Source: Epiperipatus broadwayi
Taxonomy: Eukaryota > Onychophora > Udeonychophora > Euonychophora > Peripatidae
DNA: 64,000 nucleotides
Direction: 5' to 3'
NCBI GenBank assembly: GCA_028023455.1
Contig: JAQFVV010012418.1
Coordinates: forward strand, 7,497,244-7,561,243
The position numbers and the translations under genes are program-made. Of this stretch, positions 11,211-22,597 are shown one piece after another (position 1 is the first letter of the stretch; every line of letters starts with the position of its first letter). The notes below the pieces were generated by a model. It had not been told where the DNA came from. It worked only from the letters and a program-made list of their open reading frames with translations, and ran no database searches.

Positions 11211-11570
11211 AAATTGCAATATATATAGACACAGGTATCTAATAAGCCTGTGTTTCAGTTATTACATTGTAGAGATGTCTACCCATCCTTGCATATGTAT
11301 TTAATGGATTTGTCCTGTACATGTGAGGTTCAGATTGACCTTAGGTCAACATGGGTGTGACAAGAATCTCAGCCTCAGAGTGGCCTTCGAGCATTCCATC
11401 ATCAGATTTTCAATTGGATGGACAGTTGAAGAGTTGCAGTGTGTAGTAGATTGGAGCCTGTCCATTGGAGTGTGAGGATTGTCTATCTTAATATATATCT
11501 GAGCACTTTTAGTATATATGTGTGGGAGATGATAATCTGGACCAACTGATGATTGCTGGTTTAGCATGAA

Positions 11571-11601
<31 letters not shown>

Positions 11602-11841
11602 TGATTATTTATCTTTTCAACATATATGTGCTTGAGTGTATCAGTGTTATTAGATAGAGAGGAGAATGGTGGGTCATGTGAAAGTCTGTGCTCATATACC
11701 CTATATATTATCTGTATAAATATATTGGACTATTTATAAAAGATGGGTTTCCATCTTTATTGTTAAAAGGTTCCCTTAACAACAGTTTGAAATTGTTGAT
11801 TGATATTAAGATTGTCTAAGTGTTGACTGGTTTTTATTTTC

Positions 11842-11976
11842 AAATTGCATCCTTTGTATTAATTAAATAATAAGTGTAATAATGCTCAAACCTAAATGGA
11901 TTTGTGGTCAAATTGCACCCAAAGTATTATTTAAATAATAAGTGTAATAATGCTAAAAGCTAAACAGATTTGTGGT
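11842..11976. repeat. 68-bp tandem repeat, second array
   Basis: Two units start at 11842 and 11910 with the same period as the array at 11075-11210 and clear sequence identity (AGTGTAATAATGCT core). The equal period in two separate arrays argues for amplification within one parental repeat. Confidence 0.8.
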
Positions 11977-12480
11977 CATTGCAATATTTAGTGTCTATTT
12001 AAATATATTGGACCATTAATAAAAGTGGGATTCCATCATTATTGTTAAAAGGATGTTACCATGACAACAGTTTGAAATTGTTGATTGATACTGAGATTGC
12101 CTAACTGTTGATTGGTTTTTAATGATTACTTACAAATTCATTTAGCTCTGAACATTACTACACTTAATTATTTAAGTAATACTTTGGGTGCAATTTTAAA
12201 ATTATAATTGCAGTTTGTAATATTAATAATTGTCTATTTATTAGTCTGTATTCAGAACAGGTTATATTAACTGTTTAAAGGGGTTTATTTAAATGACTTT
12301 GTATCAATTATTTCAATCTCTATGGTAAAGTTGCAATTTTAGTGTCTATATAAATATGTTGGACCATTAATAAAGATGGGATTCCACCTTTATTGCTAAC
12401 AGAAGATAGTTTTGACCACAGTTTGAAATTGTTAATTGATATTGGGATTGTCTAAGTGTTGACTGGTTTTTAATGATATA

Positions 12481-14898
12481 TCAGATCTGCTATATTGTTT
12501 AAATATGTACATTAATAGATGATATAGTAATGGTTCATTGCTGAATCAAGCCAAAAATTTCTGAGAATATGAAACAGAAGTTTCCTTTGTTTTTTACATT
12601 TAATAGAAAGATTATTAATTTTTTTTTACCTATCTTTATTCTTTTATAATTCTGAATTTTACTAATATTATAGCAGTATCTCTGTTCAAAATTGTAATTT
12701 TTCTTTTTCTTTTTTACAGCCTATTATAAATTTGAGATGCTTCAATTTTGAAAATTAATACTTGATCAAGGAATTGATTTGTCTTACAACAACAACATTC
12801 TCACTATATTACAATTATATTTTTGTTTTATGGTGGGCACAATGATACTTATATGACCAACATAAATTAATTAAACAGCCTATTGTAGAGAAAAATAGCT
12901 AAGTATAAATACAATAATTTAAAAGCTGTAGATTAGTTCAGTGACGAATCACAGAACAATTGTGCAGGTGTATATTTTAAAATTATCAGCTTCAAAAAGA
13001 GATATATTCTGCAAATCCCAGGCATAGATACCATCTTTATCAAGATAATTGCAGGTTGTCTAATGACAAACGGTATAATTAAATTTTCTACTACTTGATA
13101 ACTGAGCAATAAATTTTTCTTTTCCATCGTGAGACAGTAATTTAAGTAATAAATAATATTTGAAGTTCCTTATGCATTTATTATCTACCATCCAGTCAAA
13201 TTAGGCAGTTGATTTTTTTTTGCAAACTGCAAACTATGTGAATGAATAAAAAGTTCTTAACTACTTGCATTAGGTATGTGTTGGTGTTTTTAGTGTCACT
13301 TTTTGAAAAAGGAAATGTTACGTTATTAAAAGCACTGCTTCACTAGTTATTAGAATCAACTGCAATCTATTCAAAAAAATAAAATTCACTGCATTTTAGT
13401 CGATTATAAGAATCATACGATAGAATATCAAAATCAGTTCAAGGTGAAATTCAAATAATTTTATTTTACTATTATTTTTACTTTGATAAACTTGGCAATT
13501 TTTTATTCTATCCAGGTACTACTAAACAGTAAAATCTTGATAATTTTAGTTCTGGCATTTCCAGAGATTGAATTTCTTACGAACTTTCGAATAATAAAGC
13601 CATTCGATTATTTCTATTTTATTCAGCCATGAAGATACATTTCAAAGCAGAACTAAGAAATGTAAAAAGTTAAAAAAAAACAAAACAGCAAAATTATGAA
13701 TGCAACAAAAAAAAAAAATCATTGGTTAAGTTTTTAATTGAACATTTTATCGTTATAAAGATCACATCTGCGACTGCAAAAGGCTAAAAATAAAGATTTT
13801 TTTTAAAGAATTAAACGTTTGATTATTATTTTTGTTTTTATTAAGTAATAAATTAACTAGATAGCATTCCTTAATATTTAAAACTACTGGGGCTCAAAAC
13901 TAGACTGCATTTGGAATCTTCCAAGTATTTGATTCATCGTTTGGTTATTTACTTCAAAATTGTACGTTTGTTTAGAGATCTTCAACTATCTAAAACAACA
14001 ACAATAGTAACAACAACAAAAATTACAATTTTTATCCTGATTTGAATCTCTAACCATGAACATATTAGGTAGATTTTCTGACCAATATATTATAAGCTAT
14101 TGGCAACTTAATTCTAATAATTAGCAATTTTATCTTTAATGAAGCAAAATTTTTTTTAAAGTCGGAAATTGAACGAAGTCATAATTTTTAAAACTTTATT
14201 ACATTAATTGTTATTAAATAAGATATTTATATATATAAAAAAATTAATGATAAAAAAAATGTTATTTTTTATATAAGAAAAAAAAAGGTTACTTCAAACG
14301 ATCTTAGAACTTGAATAAGCGGGGTGAGAAATCAAGCGTAGTTTTTGTAAGAAATTTAACTAAGTGCAAATATTTCCTTGGGCAATCTGGGAGGAATGTA
14401 TTGAGCTGAAAAGCTATTCTAGCTATCATTATTTATCCTCTCTTATAACTTGGAATAACATTTTTTTTTTCAATCTGCCATTATGTTAAAGTTAATTTTT
14501 CTGCTATTTGATTTTGTTATAAGGTCTAAAAGTTTTTTTCTTGAAGCTATATAAATATATTTATTTGATCTAACACAATTAACATGAAAATGATTAGTCT
14601 TCTAAAGATTAATGAAGTGCAAAACATAAGATACTCAGATTATAACGGTAATTAGGAAATGAATATTTTTATCGCATAATGAAAGACCATTTTGTGATTG
14701 GGTAAACCAACGTATTTTTAATGAGAGAAACCGCTAGAAAAATATTGCATAATATTTGTATATAAATGTTTGCTTTTTTTCGTAGATGGTTGGATTAAGT
14801 AATTTCTTGGAAAAACTTTCATATTGCACAATGATATTAAAAATAACTCTGGCTTGGGATTAATAAATTAAGCTATTTCATTTAAGCATGGTTTACAG
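12481..14898. other. AT-rich intergenic DNA
   Basis: No element end, protein motif or RNA gene is supported. Many homopolymer runs and short imperfect repeats are present. A 64-codon minus-strand frame at 12933-13127 has no family motif. Confidence 0.5.
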
Positions 14899-15295
14899 CA
14901 GGGGTCCCCAACCTTTTTGCACTTAAGAGAACATTCTATAATACCGGCAGGTGGCGGGCACCACTTATTTTTTCAACTAGGTGGAGAGCACCATTTATTT
15001 TTTCAATGTAAATTTATAGTTGGATAGTGTTAATAATACACATAATGTACAAAAAAATATTTATTTCAAAAATACAATTTTAATATATAATTAACGTTTA
15101 TATTTTTATGCTGTAAAAGTATAGTATGCCCTACAATTTGATTACAATATAATACAATAATTTATAAGAAATTTTAAAAATTAAATTTATTTGTATCAGA
15201 TAAATAATGTTTTATCGTGTTCAGATAGTGGCGGGCACACGTAAAACGGTCCGCGGGCACCATGATGCCCGCGGGCATAGAGTTGGGGACCCCTG
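14899..15295. mobile_element. non-autonomous hAT element (397 bp) with perfect TSD
   Basis: Termini CAGGGGTCCCCAACC and its inverted copy AGTTGGGGACCCCTG are classic hAT (Charlie/Tip100-like) inverted repeats. The 8-bp target duplication GTTTACAG is perfect (14891-14898 and 15296-15303). GC-rich subterminal words (GGCGGGCACCA, CCCGCGGGCA) stand out from the surrounding DNA. The interior is AT-rich with no coding capacity, so it is a MITE-like derivative moved by a related transposase. Confidence 0.9.
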
Positions 15296-15303
15296 GTTTA
15301 CAG

Positions 15304-16372
15304 TGAACACAATTTCATTTTGATTATTTATCAATATCTAAATTCATTTGGCATATAAATTCTTGGAATAAATGGGAAAATGAATTTATTTATGTTAGTG
15401 AGACTTAGCACATTATTTATATATGATGCTTGGAGATACATAGGTAAATTATAATTTATCACACATTGGAATAAGTAAATGAAAATGTAAACTTCATTTA
15501 AAAGTAGAACAGATATTATCTTAGGATAACTGACTTTATTATAAAATAATGAATTATCTATTAATGATGATTATTTATCTAATAGTATACAAGGAAAAAG
15601 AAAGAGAAGTAAATTTAGATTTTATGAGGCATTAAGAAGAATGTTGACAGCTCAGATGAGATGAGAAGGTAGATGAGAAGGAATATTTATCATATGTTTA
15701 CTGCTCTCTTAATAAAATGTTATCATTAGTCTATCTAGTTCTAAATCTAGTTCACACAAATATAAAATGAATCTTTATTCAATAATAAAATATCATAAAA
15801 GATTTTTAACATAACTGTTTTACTTAAGAGGAATATTTTCAAAAATAGTTTTTACTTGATCGCCATTAAATAAAATAAGTGAGACTCAATATGGGGTACA
15901 GGTATAAAAATAATTAAGTTCAACAAGTACAGAAAAAAAAAATTAAACATAAATAAATTAATTATTTATTAAAATAATATAAAAGTATGAATTCAAACTC
16001 AAGATAAATAAAAAATGTACACTCATCAATATTCAATAGTCAATAATATGTTAAAAAATACATATCTACAAACAACAAAGATTATACAAAGTATACAATT
16101 ATCATAAAAAAAACTGTTTTGGCAAATTATGTTTTTTGCCCTTTTCAATACGTCTCCAGAATACCACAATTTAAAGTACATACAGCGACATCTACATCAA
16201 TACATGAAAGAAGTCAGATAAACAATTGGATATCTGATATGATCTATTATGTAATATTTATGCAATCATATTACAAAATTAACCTATTATATAAATTGAA
16301 TGGATATGTAGCCACATATATTAAATAACTCCATTAACCACTTATTCAACTTAATGGATGTTTTGTATATAT
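15304..16372. other. AT-rich DNA, possibly the 3' flank of the Penelope-like element
   Basis: No coding motif found. The Penelope-like GIY-YIG frame ends at 16373 on the minus strand, so part of this stretch may be its 3' untranslated region, but I could not locate the element end. Confidence 0.4.
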
Positions 16373-17031
16373 TCATATAATTGACTTTACTATACATGAT
16401 ATAGTTTCATATATTTTACATCTATTAACATTTTTAATATAATCTAGAATACTTATATTATCAATGCAATTTATTTTATGTCCATACTGTAAATAATGAA
16501 TGTATAACGCAGATCTATTATCCCTCCTAGCAATAGCATCATTGTGTTCTTTAGCTCTTTCTTCCAATTGCTTTGCCATCTGGCCATAGTAAATCATATT
16601 ACAAAAATTATATCTAACTTTATAAATTATTCCTCTTTTGTATTTTACTTCATCTTTCATCCTACAATTAGTTATCAATTTATCTAAATTTTTGCTATTA
16701 GCTCATCCTACTTTAATATTTTTATCTATATAATTTTTACTTTTTTATTTAATATATTATATACACTAGGCAAATATAAATTTTTTATCCATTTCTTCTG
16801 TTTATTAGTCCTACATCTGTTATTATCAGTGCTATTTACATTATTTCATGAAAATATATTGTCAATAATCTGTGCCATGTATCCATATCCCATACATGCC
16901 TGTTTGAATTTATTCTTCTGTAATATAGTAATATTTTTATCTATATTAAATCTAACATTCTTATATTTAAAATTCTTTATTACACTCATCTTTTGTATCC
17001 ATGGTTGTTTTGAATCTATTGATATAATTTT
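16373..17031 (-). pseudogene. Penelope-like RT C-terminus and GIY-YIG endonuclease
   Basis: The first part (17031 to about 16846) reads SKQPWIQKMSVIKNFKYKN and later QACMGYGY. This fits the segment after the RT thumb in Penelope proteins (S-x-x-P-x-x-x-K-x-x-V-I, then x-x-N-G-Y). After frame breaks, 16678-16373 encodes a GIY-YIG domain: GIIYKVRYNFCNMIYYGQ, with the two halves of the GIY-x10-YIG signature as GIIYKV and YYGQ. It is followed by LEERAKEHNDAI and HYLQYGHKINC, which match the R-x-x-E-H and H-x-x-x-x-H-x-I elements. Several stops lie between the two parts. The domain would make the DNA nick used to prime reverse transcription. Confidence 0.8.
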
Positions 17032-17142
17032 CAAAACAGGCAAAACTCACTATACATATTGCCACACACAGCAAGCTAGAGTAATTAATGGATGCCAGAA
17101 GGCTTGTGCATAAAATCCCCATCTAGTGCCTACTCATCCAAT

Positions 17143-17187
17143 ATTCCTAGACTAGTTCTGACTTGTGGACTTCATCAGTGAAGAGCC
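17143..17187 (-). ncRNA. type I hammerhead-like motif, unit 1
   Basis: On the minus strand: CTGATGA (17178-17172, perfect core), a small stem-loop around CCACAAG, GAAC in place of GAAAC, then TAGTC ending at 17150. Stem I pairing is poor here. Compared with units 2 and 3 it keeps the first core box but has lost one A of the second. Confidence 0.5.
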
Positions 17188-17594
17188 TTAGATCTGAGAG
17201 CACCGCGCCTAGATCTTAGGATTGAATGCAACTCTCCAGCAGTTACCTTTTATCTCCATTTAACAACAAAACTATGAGTCTTAAACTGAAAACACCTTAA
17301 TGTTTTCAATCCAAACCCATTAGCTTATATAGTCACATGAGTCTGAACCCAATTCAGTACCCATACATTTTTGTGCCTTTGGTACTTTAATAACCATAGC
17401 CACCGCTATCCTATTAGTCAGAATTGGTTTTAAGTCAATAAACATCACATGACCACTACTTCTTATGCTTGTGTATAACTGTTTTAAAACAGGCAAAACT
17501 CACTATACATATTGCCACACACAGCAAGCTAGAGTAATCAATGGATGCCAGAAGTCTTGTGCATAAAATCCTCATCTAATGCCTACTCATCCAA

Positions 17595-17640
17595 TATCCC
17601 CAGACTAGTTTCTGGCTTGTGGGTTTTGTCAGTGAGGAGC
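17595..17640 (-). ncRNA. type I hammerhead-like motif, unit 2
   Basis: On the minus strand: CTGACAA (one change from CTGANGA), then a short stem around CCCACAAG, then GAAAC, the minimal stem III ACT/AGT, and GTC before the predicted cleavage point. The bases after the cleavage point, TGGGGA, pair with the TCCTCA immediately before the core, giving a 6-bp stem I with one G-T wobble. Confidence 0.6.
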
Positions 17641-17965
17641 CTTGGATCTGAGAGTACTGCACCTAGATCTTAGGATATAATGCAAACCTCCAGCCACCAC
17701 CTTTTATCTCCACTTAACTACAAAACTATGAGTCTTAAACTGAAAACACCTTAATGTTTTCAATCCAAGCCCATTAGCTTATATAGTCCTATAGGTTTGA
17801 ACCAAGTTCAGTACCCATACATTTTGGTATCTTAGGTTCCTTAATAACCATAGCCACCACTATCCTATTAGACAGGATTGGTTTTAAGCCAATAAACATC
17901 ACATGACCACTACTTTTTATGCTTGTGTATAACTAAGATCTAAATGCAGTGCTCTCAGATCCAAG

Positions 17966-18011
17966 GCTCTTCATTGATGAAGGCCACAAGCCAGAAACTA
18001 GTCTGGGGATA
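17966..18011 (+). ncRNA. type I hammerhead-like motif, unit 3 (inverted copy)
   Basis: On the plus strand: TTGATGA (17974-17980, one change from CTGATGA), stem II GGC/GCC around CACAA with an A-A mismatch at its base, GAAA (17994-17997), stem III ACT/AGT, and GTC ending at 18003. The TGGGGA that follows pairs with TCTTCA before the core (6 bp, two wobbles). Each unit has a different single defect, while the three-unit consensus has intact core boxes. Confidence 0.6.
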
Positions 18012-18171
18012 TTGGATGAGTAGGCGACTAGATGGGGATTTTATGCACAAGCTTTCTGGAATCCATTGATTACTCTAGCTTGCTGTGTGTGGGAATACAT
18101 ATAGTGAGTTTTGTCTGTTTTAAAACAGTTATACACAAGCATAAGAAGTGGTGGTCCTGTGATGTTTATTG

Positions 18172-19085
18172 GATATAATTTTTCTTAATTTATCATCTTT
18201 AATTAAATGCTTAAGTATAATATTATTTTGATTTAAACTAATTTCAATATCTAAATACCTTATCTCATTATCAATTTCTTTCATAGTAAACCTTATGTTA
18301 TCAATACTATTATTAAATTGTTTATATAATGCCCTCTTATTACCAATTATCAAACTATCATGTACACATCTAAAATAATGTAGTACTTCTTTTTTAATTA
18401 TACTACCTTTTATAATATTGATGTCCATATCATTAATAAACATAGATGCCATAAGCCCATTAATCATGCATTCCATTACCCATCATTTATTTATTACCCA
18501 ATATTCATTATTACATTTTAAATATAAACTATTATTTATTAGGTTCAATGCTCCATTTATAATATTAATTATGTTATCATCATTGATATATAGAGATAAA
18601 ACCTTTATGACGATATTAATAATCTTAATTCTAGGGATAATAGGGTACTTCGATTTTATGTCCATCACAAAAATACTATGGTTTCTATTTATATTCATCA
18701 TGTTTAATTTATCAATAATAGCCTCTGTATTTTTTATACAATATTGACCATAACCAATTATATCAGCTATCCATTTATTTAAATATTTACAAAATTTATG
18801 TGAAATGAAATTGCTAAAATTAAACAATAATCTTAAAGGTTTATCTCCTGTATGCATTTTTACCTTACTAAATATATATGCGTTCTCATATGAATTAGGA
18901 TATAAAGAATAATATTGATTATCACTTATAATGTTATAAGCTTTATCTTTTTTAACAATTTTATATATTTATTTTTTTTATAATATCTGTAGTATCTTTA
19001 GATAAACTACTATACTCCTCATTCTTTATTACACTATCTGTTCTATCATTATAGTCCTTAGCGTACATTACAACAAAATGACAAC
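18172..19085 (-). pseudogene. Penelope-like reverse transcriptase (N-terminal and core part)
   Basis: Starting near 19085 on the minus strand, the frame shows GCHFVVMYAKDYNDRTDSVI, equivalent to the G-x-x-V-V-x-D-x-x-D-Y block of Penelope RTs. It is followed by SLSKDTTDI. After breaks comes AYIFSKVKMHTGDKPLRLLF (the G-L-P-K-x-H-K-x-x-x-P-L-R-P-I block), VMDIKSKYPIIP (the S-x-D-V-x-S-L-F-T-N-I-P motif A) and FRCVHDSLII, the degraded YVDD catalytic box. LDIEISLNQNN follows. Motif A and YVDD residues are altered and frames are broken, so the enzyme is dead. The frame continues across the nested insertion into 17031-16373. Confidence 0.8.
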
Positions 19086-19930
19086 CTTTTATTTTCTTTA
19101 CTTATTACAATCCCATAATCATTACATATATATGCATTTTTTATTTATTATTATTGTTTATTCAGTAGTTTCTCATTCCTACCATATATGCTTTATATAT
19201 TCTTTGATTGTTCATAAATAATGGTAAAGCAGATGCTGATCCTGCTTCTTACACTTTATGTATTATTATTATTGTTAGTTATCAGTAGACAACCATTTGT
19301 ATCATTAATGCCAGGTAGATTCATAATTCCTACCTGGGAATTTGGTGATATTTATTTGAATGCTATTGAAACAGACATTAAAGATCATCTGATGCATATG
19401 ACACTTAGTTCCATTATTTGGTTATAATCTAATCACTTAGTATAATTTTCCAAATGCTGCAACTTGAAATGCTTTAGATTAATCTCAGCTTTCTAACATG
19501 ATATTTTATATAAGTGATGTTTAGCATATTCTTGGGCCTGTGAGTGAGATTGAGAGTTCTTGAATCTGGGTTGTGACCAGTTAAAGTACTAAGTACTAGT
19601 ATTTACTGTTAATCTATGCACTGAATCTATATCTATCCAGGGATAATTAAGTTACATAGGGCTATATATTATCTGTGCATAATAAGACAATAGATCTGTA
19701 AGAGTTGTTATGCTGAATTCAAACCCAAGTTAAAGACCAATAGACTGGTATACCCAAAAGGTGCATGAGAAATATGTGACTTTAATCACTGTAACCATGA
19801 TATTTCATATTAGTTTGAATTATTGTTATATTCATATCCCTCATTGTAATCACTTTTGAGCACCACTGGAAATTACATCATGAATGGTATAGTTTAAAAA
19901 TTGGTCAGAATACTACATGGACTGTAGAAG
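19086..19930. other. DNA upstream of the Penelope relic, nothing recognised
   Basis: May include the 5' region of the Penelope-like element. A 68-codon plus-strand frame (19221-19427) has a hydrophobic start but no family motif. Confidence 0.4.
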
Positions 19931-19933
19931 GTT

Positions 19934-20357
19934 ATTAAAACAGGCAAAACTCTCCATACAGTAGTGCCACTCAGTGCAAGCCAGAGTAATAAATATATAC
20001 TTCATATGTCTGAAAGAAAATTATGATTATAATAATGTCCATCAAAACTATGAATTTAAATTAAGATTAATACTTATTAAAAATTTAACATATAAAATTA
20101 TGCTTAAGATACTAATTATATCATTTATATCCCCCAAAAATATTTACCTTTATCTTCCAGATATATTTTAACATTCTAATATAAAAGTAAATAAAGAAGA
20201 ATATAGTTAATGAAATAACTTCATTCATAATTTTGTAAGTTATTTGCTACAAAATATTTAAAATAACCTTATAACTTTAATGTTAAGTTCACTTTACTTA
20301 TAAAATAATGAGATTACTCTAGCTTGCACTGAGTGGCACTACTGTATGGAGAGTTTA
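19934..20357. repeat. inverted termini related to the hammerhead unit
   Basis: AAAACAGGCAAAACTC with CACTCAGTGCAAGCCAGAGTAAT (about 19937-19990) matches the start of the 453-bp units at 17033 and 17486. The inverted form, ATTACTCTAGCTTGCACTGA to GAGTTT, lies at about 20312-20357. The two ends face each other around about 320 bp of AT-rich DNA without the hammerhead core. Confidence 0.65.
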
Positions 20358-20948
20358 TGGTGATCATGTGATTATAGAAAGGTTGTTAGTATAGAGGAGA
20401 GAAAATTTTTATCACAAATGATATTTATTTATTTTTTTCTGGATAAAAATAAAAGGAATGATTTGATATTCCTAGACATATCAATAATGGAGATCATTAA
20501 ACTCAAATGTTAAATGCATATTTTTGTTTAAGAAAGAAAATGATGGAATGCAACATCTGAATGCTATTATGGTGATAGGTATTGAAATAAATAAATATAG
20601 CTTTTACAAGCAATTTATAATTATTTAATATAATCTTATTATTTTATAAGTAAAGTAAACTTAACAAAAATTAAAGTTTTAGGGTTATTTTAAATATTTC
20701 ATAGCAAATAACTTACAAAATTATGAAGGAAGGTATTTCATTAACTATACTTTTCTTTATTTACTTTTATATTAGAGTGTTAAAATATATCTGGAAGGTA
20801 AAAGTAAATATTTTGTTGGGAGGGATATAAACAATATACTTAGTATCATAAGGATAATTTTATATGTGAAATTTTTAATAAGTATTAATTTAGTTTAAAT
20901 TCATCATTATTATAATCATAATTTTTTTTTGAAAATATGAAGTATACT
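19996..20948. repeat. long inverted repeat, arms about 315 bp
   Basis: The left arm (19996-20310) and right arm (20637-20948) are reverse complements with scattered differences. For example, CTTCATATGT and ATTATGATTATAATAATG open the left arm and close the right, and TTACTTATAAAATAATG ends the left and begins the right. The 326-bp spacer holds one of the hammerhead-unit termini. There is no coding capacity. The DNA could form a large cruciform, or its transcript a long hairpin. Confidence 0.75.
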
Positions 20949-21119
20949 ATTAGTTACAAATGATAATGTAAGTAAATTGTATTCAATACTGTTATTTTAT
21001 TTAAGTATGATAATGATGATTGAATATTGCTATTGCAAGTATAAAAGATAATAATAATATTACCATTACAATGTACAATATCTTATGTAAATATATACAG
21101 CAAATAGTCGGAGTGAAGG

Positions 21120-22413
21120 CTATTTAATATTTTGTTATTTTCATAGTATCTCTTATGTAAATATTTTAATTGGATTAATTTTTCTTTTATTATTTTATAA
21201 ATGTTTAAAATTTTATAAAGTTATATTTTTGTTAATTTAAGTACGTTGTTAAATAATAAACTTGTTGATGTTTTTGGAATTCACATTGTCTCAAGAATTC
21301 TTAGTTTGATGTGTCCGAGTGTTTTTGAATCTTTGTATTCACACACGAGTTATAAAAATTAATGTATCATTATATTACTGCACATGATGAACAAGAATAT
21401 ATTATTATAATTATCATTACTATTGTAGAAAATCTTATTATTGCTAATTATGAAGATTATATAATGCCAATTTTGAAAATTATCTAATATTGCAATTAGG
21501 GTAAGAGTATGATGTTTCTGTAAATGCTACATAAGAAGTAAAAATTTTATAGCATAATATGATATGATATTTTAAAACTTATTAAAAAATATTCTATATA
21601 ATGTTTATATAAGATTTTATAATTTTATTGATATCTACTGAGGAATAATAATTAAGTAAATGTATTATTTTAAGAATCTTGAAAATATTCTAGCTGGTTG
21701 TTGTTATTTTGGAAAAGTAGTTGAATATATGTAACATCTTTCATTATATTTAGCTACATTGTATTAATTTGTTTATCATTTATTATTAGGAGATGAATCT
21801 GAGATCTTGAATAATATAGATGAAGTGATAATGGATAGGAATTTTTAGTTAATGTTAAATTTGAATATTATCTTTTATGAAATAATATTAATTGCTTTAT
21901 TGTTTCATAATAAATTTTATAAATTATTTAATTAGGATTTCTTTTATGTGTCTTGTGAGCCATGAAAATATTACAAGGTAGTTTTTTTTATAAATTAGGT
22001 AGGGATAGTATTTTTATGCCATTGAGAGTATATTTTTTGGGATACCTTCTCAATGTTAAACCAACAGTGTACTTTAATAAATGCCTCATGCATAATTTCA
22101 TAATTTTTGTTTGTATTTTAATCAAACCATATTATAGGATTAGATAATATGATAATCATAGTTTAAATTGTTATAATAATAAATGAGATGAAAATCCGAT
22201 TTTAAACTTAGTATTTAATTTTTGTGCTTTGACTTTCTTAGTTTATTATTTAAATAAGCCAAATTAAAAAAGTATTACTTTTGTTAGATGTAGTATATTG
22301 CTTTAATAAGTATTGTTTCAATAATTCGATTGTGTTTTGAGGAATAGTAACTTAGAGTTCAGCCGGAAATTTTCCAATTTGGTGAGTTTTGTTATAGCAA
22401 GCAAGTGAAGGGG

Positions 22414-22416
<3 letters not shown>
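21120..22416 (+). repeat. old LTR fragment related to E1/E3 LTRs (3' part)
   Basis: The stretch around 22000-22060, with TTTTTATGCCATTGAGAG and a CCTTCTCAATGTTAAACC word, aligns with TTCTTATGCCATTGAGGT and GTCTCAATGTAATC in the E1 LTR (27417, 38218). It also aligns with the reversed ATTCTTATGCCATTGAGA in the E3 LTR. AATAAACTTGTTGATG and a later TGTATTCACAC resemble the E1 LTR around 26750-26800. It ends AAGTGAAGGGGTTA directly at a (TA)n tract, as the other LTRs do. The left limit is uncertain. Probably a solo or truncated LTR of an older subfamily. Confidence 0.6.

Positions 22417-22480
<64 letters not shown>
22417..22480. repeat. (TA)n microsatellite
   Basis: An uninterrupted TA dinucleotide run of about 60 bp between the old LTR end and the hammerhead-like repeat. 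Confidence 0.95.
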
Positions 22481-22485
<5 letters not shown>

Positions 22486-22544
22486 GAAGCATACCAATAG
22501 TTCTAACAAGAGAAAGTATTTAAAATCTTTATCTAGCAATATCT

Positions 22545-22597
22545 TTATCCTCAGACCAATCAGTTTCAAGCTTTTGGCTTACCTTAGTGAGAATCTA
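22545..22597 (-). ncRNA. hammerhead-like motif, family B
   Basis: On the minus strand: stem I 5' side TTCTCA, core CTAAGGT (two changes from CTGANGA), stem II AAGC/GCTT with loop CAAAA, GAAA, a weak stem III, GGTC, then TGAGGA, which re-pairs with TTCTCA. The helices are retained although the first core box is damaged. Confidence 0.45.

Larger units (their letters stand above)
11004..12480. repeat. complex inverted/tandem repeat cluster (R1 family)
   Basis: A unit starting CATTAAAAACCAGTCAA, followed by TTAGACAATCCCAATATCAA and TTTCAAACTGTTGTCA, runs from about 7507 to 7691 and, across the LINE, to about 11142. Its inverted partner runs from about 12478 back to 12112. Partial inverted copies lie at about 11735-11840 and 12000-12125. 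Another diverged copy is at 44800-44990. A (TA)n tract is at 11573-11599. No protein is encoded. The layout suggests a fold-back or pseudo-LTR type non-autonomous repeat, but I do not recognise the family. Confidence 0.7.
17032..18171 (-). mobile_element. hammerhead-bearing repeat insertion (retrozyme/pLTR-like) in the Penelope RT
   Basis: The insertion has two direct copies of a 453-bp unit (17033-17485 and 17486 to about 17934), followed by an inverted partial copy (17935-18171). It is bounded by 11-bp target duplications GATATAATTTT. Each unit starts AAAACAGGCAAAACTC and contains a hammerhead-like fold. No protein is encoded. Tandem head-to-tail units with type I hammerhead motifs are known for Penelope pseudo-LTRs and for metazoan retrozymes, thought to be copied by Penelope enzymes. 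Which of the two this is cannot be decided here. Confidence 0.75.
16373..19085 (-). mobile_element. decayed Penelope-like element with nested insertion
   Basis: Read on the minus strand, this region gives the Penelope order: an N-terminal RT finger segment, the RT core, then a C-terminal GIY-YIG endonuclease. The reading is interrupted between 18171 and 17032 by an unrelated repeat insertion flanked by GATATAATTTT (17021-17031 and 18172-18182). Protein similarity resumes directly across the insertion, which shows that the insertion came later. Stops and frame breaks show that the copy is inactive. Confidence 0.8.

Noticed and set aside
11346-11567. Minus-strand 73-codon frame with CTGATGATGG and GAAGGCC words near 11375-11405 that recall a hammerhead
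   Set aside because: GAAA and the UH cleavage site are missing and no stem I pairing was found; the frame matches no protein family.
16119-16328. 69-codon plus-strand frame next to the Penelope relic
   Set aside because: No ATG in good context, no motif, antisense side of the element.
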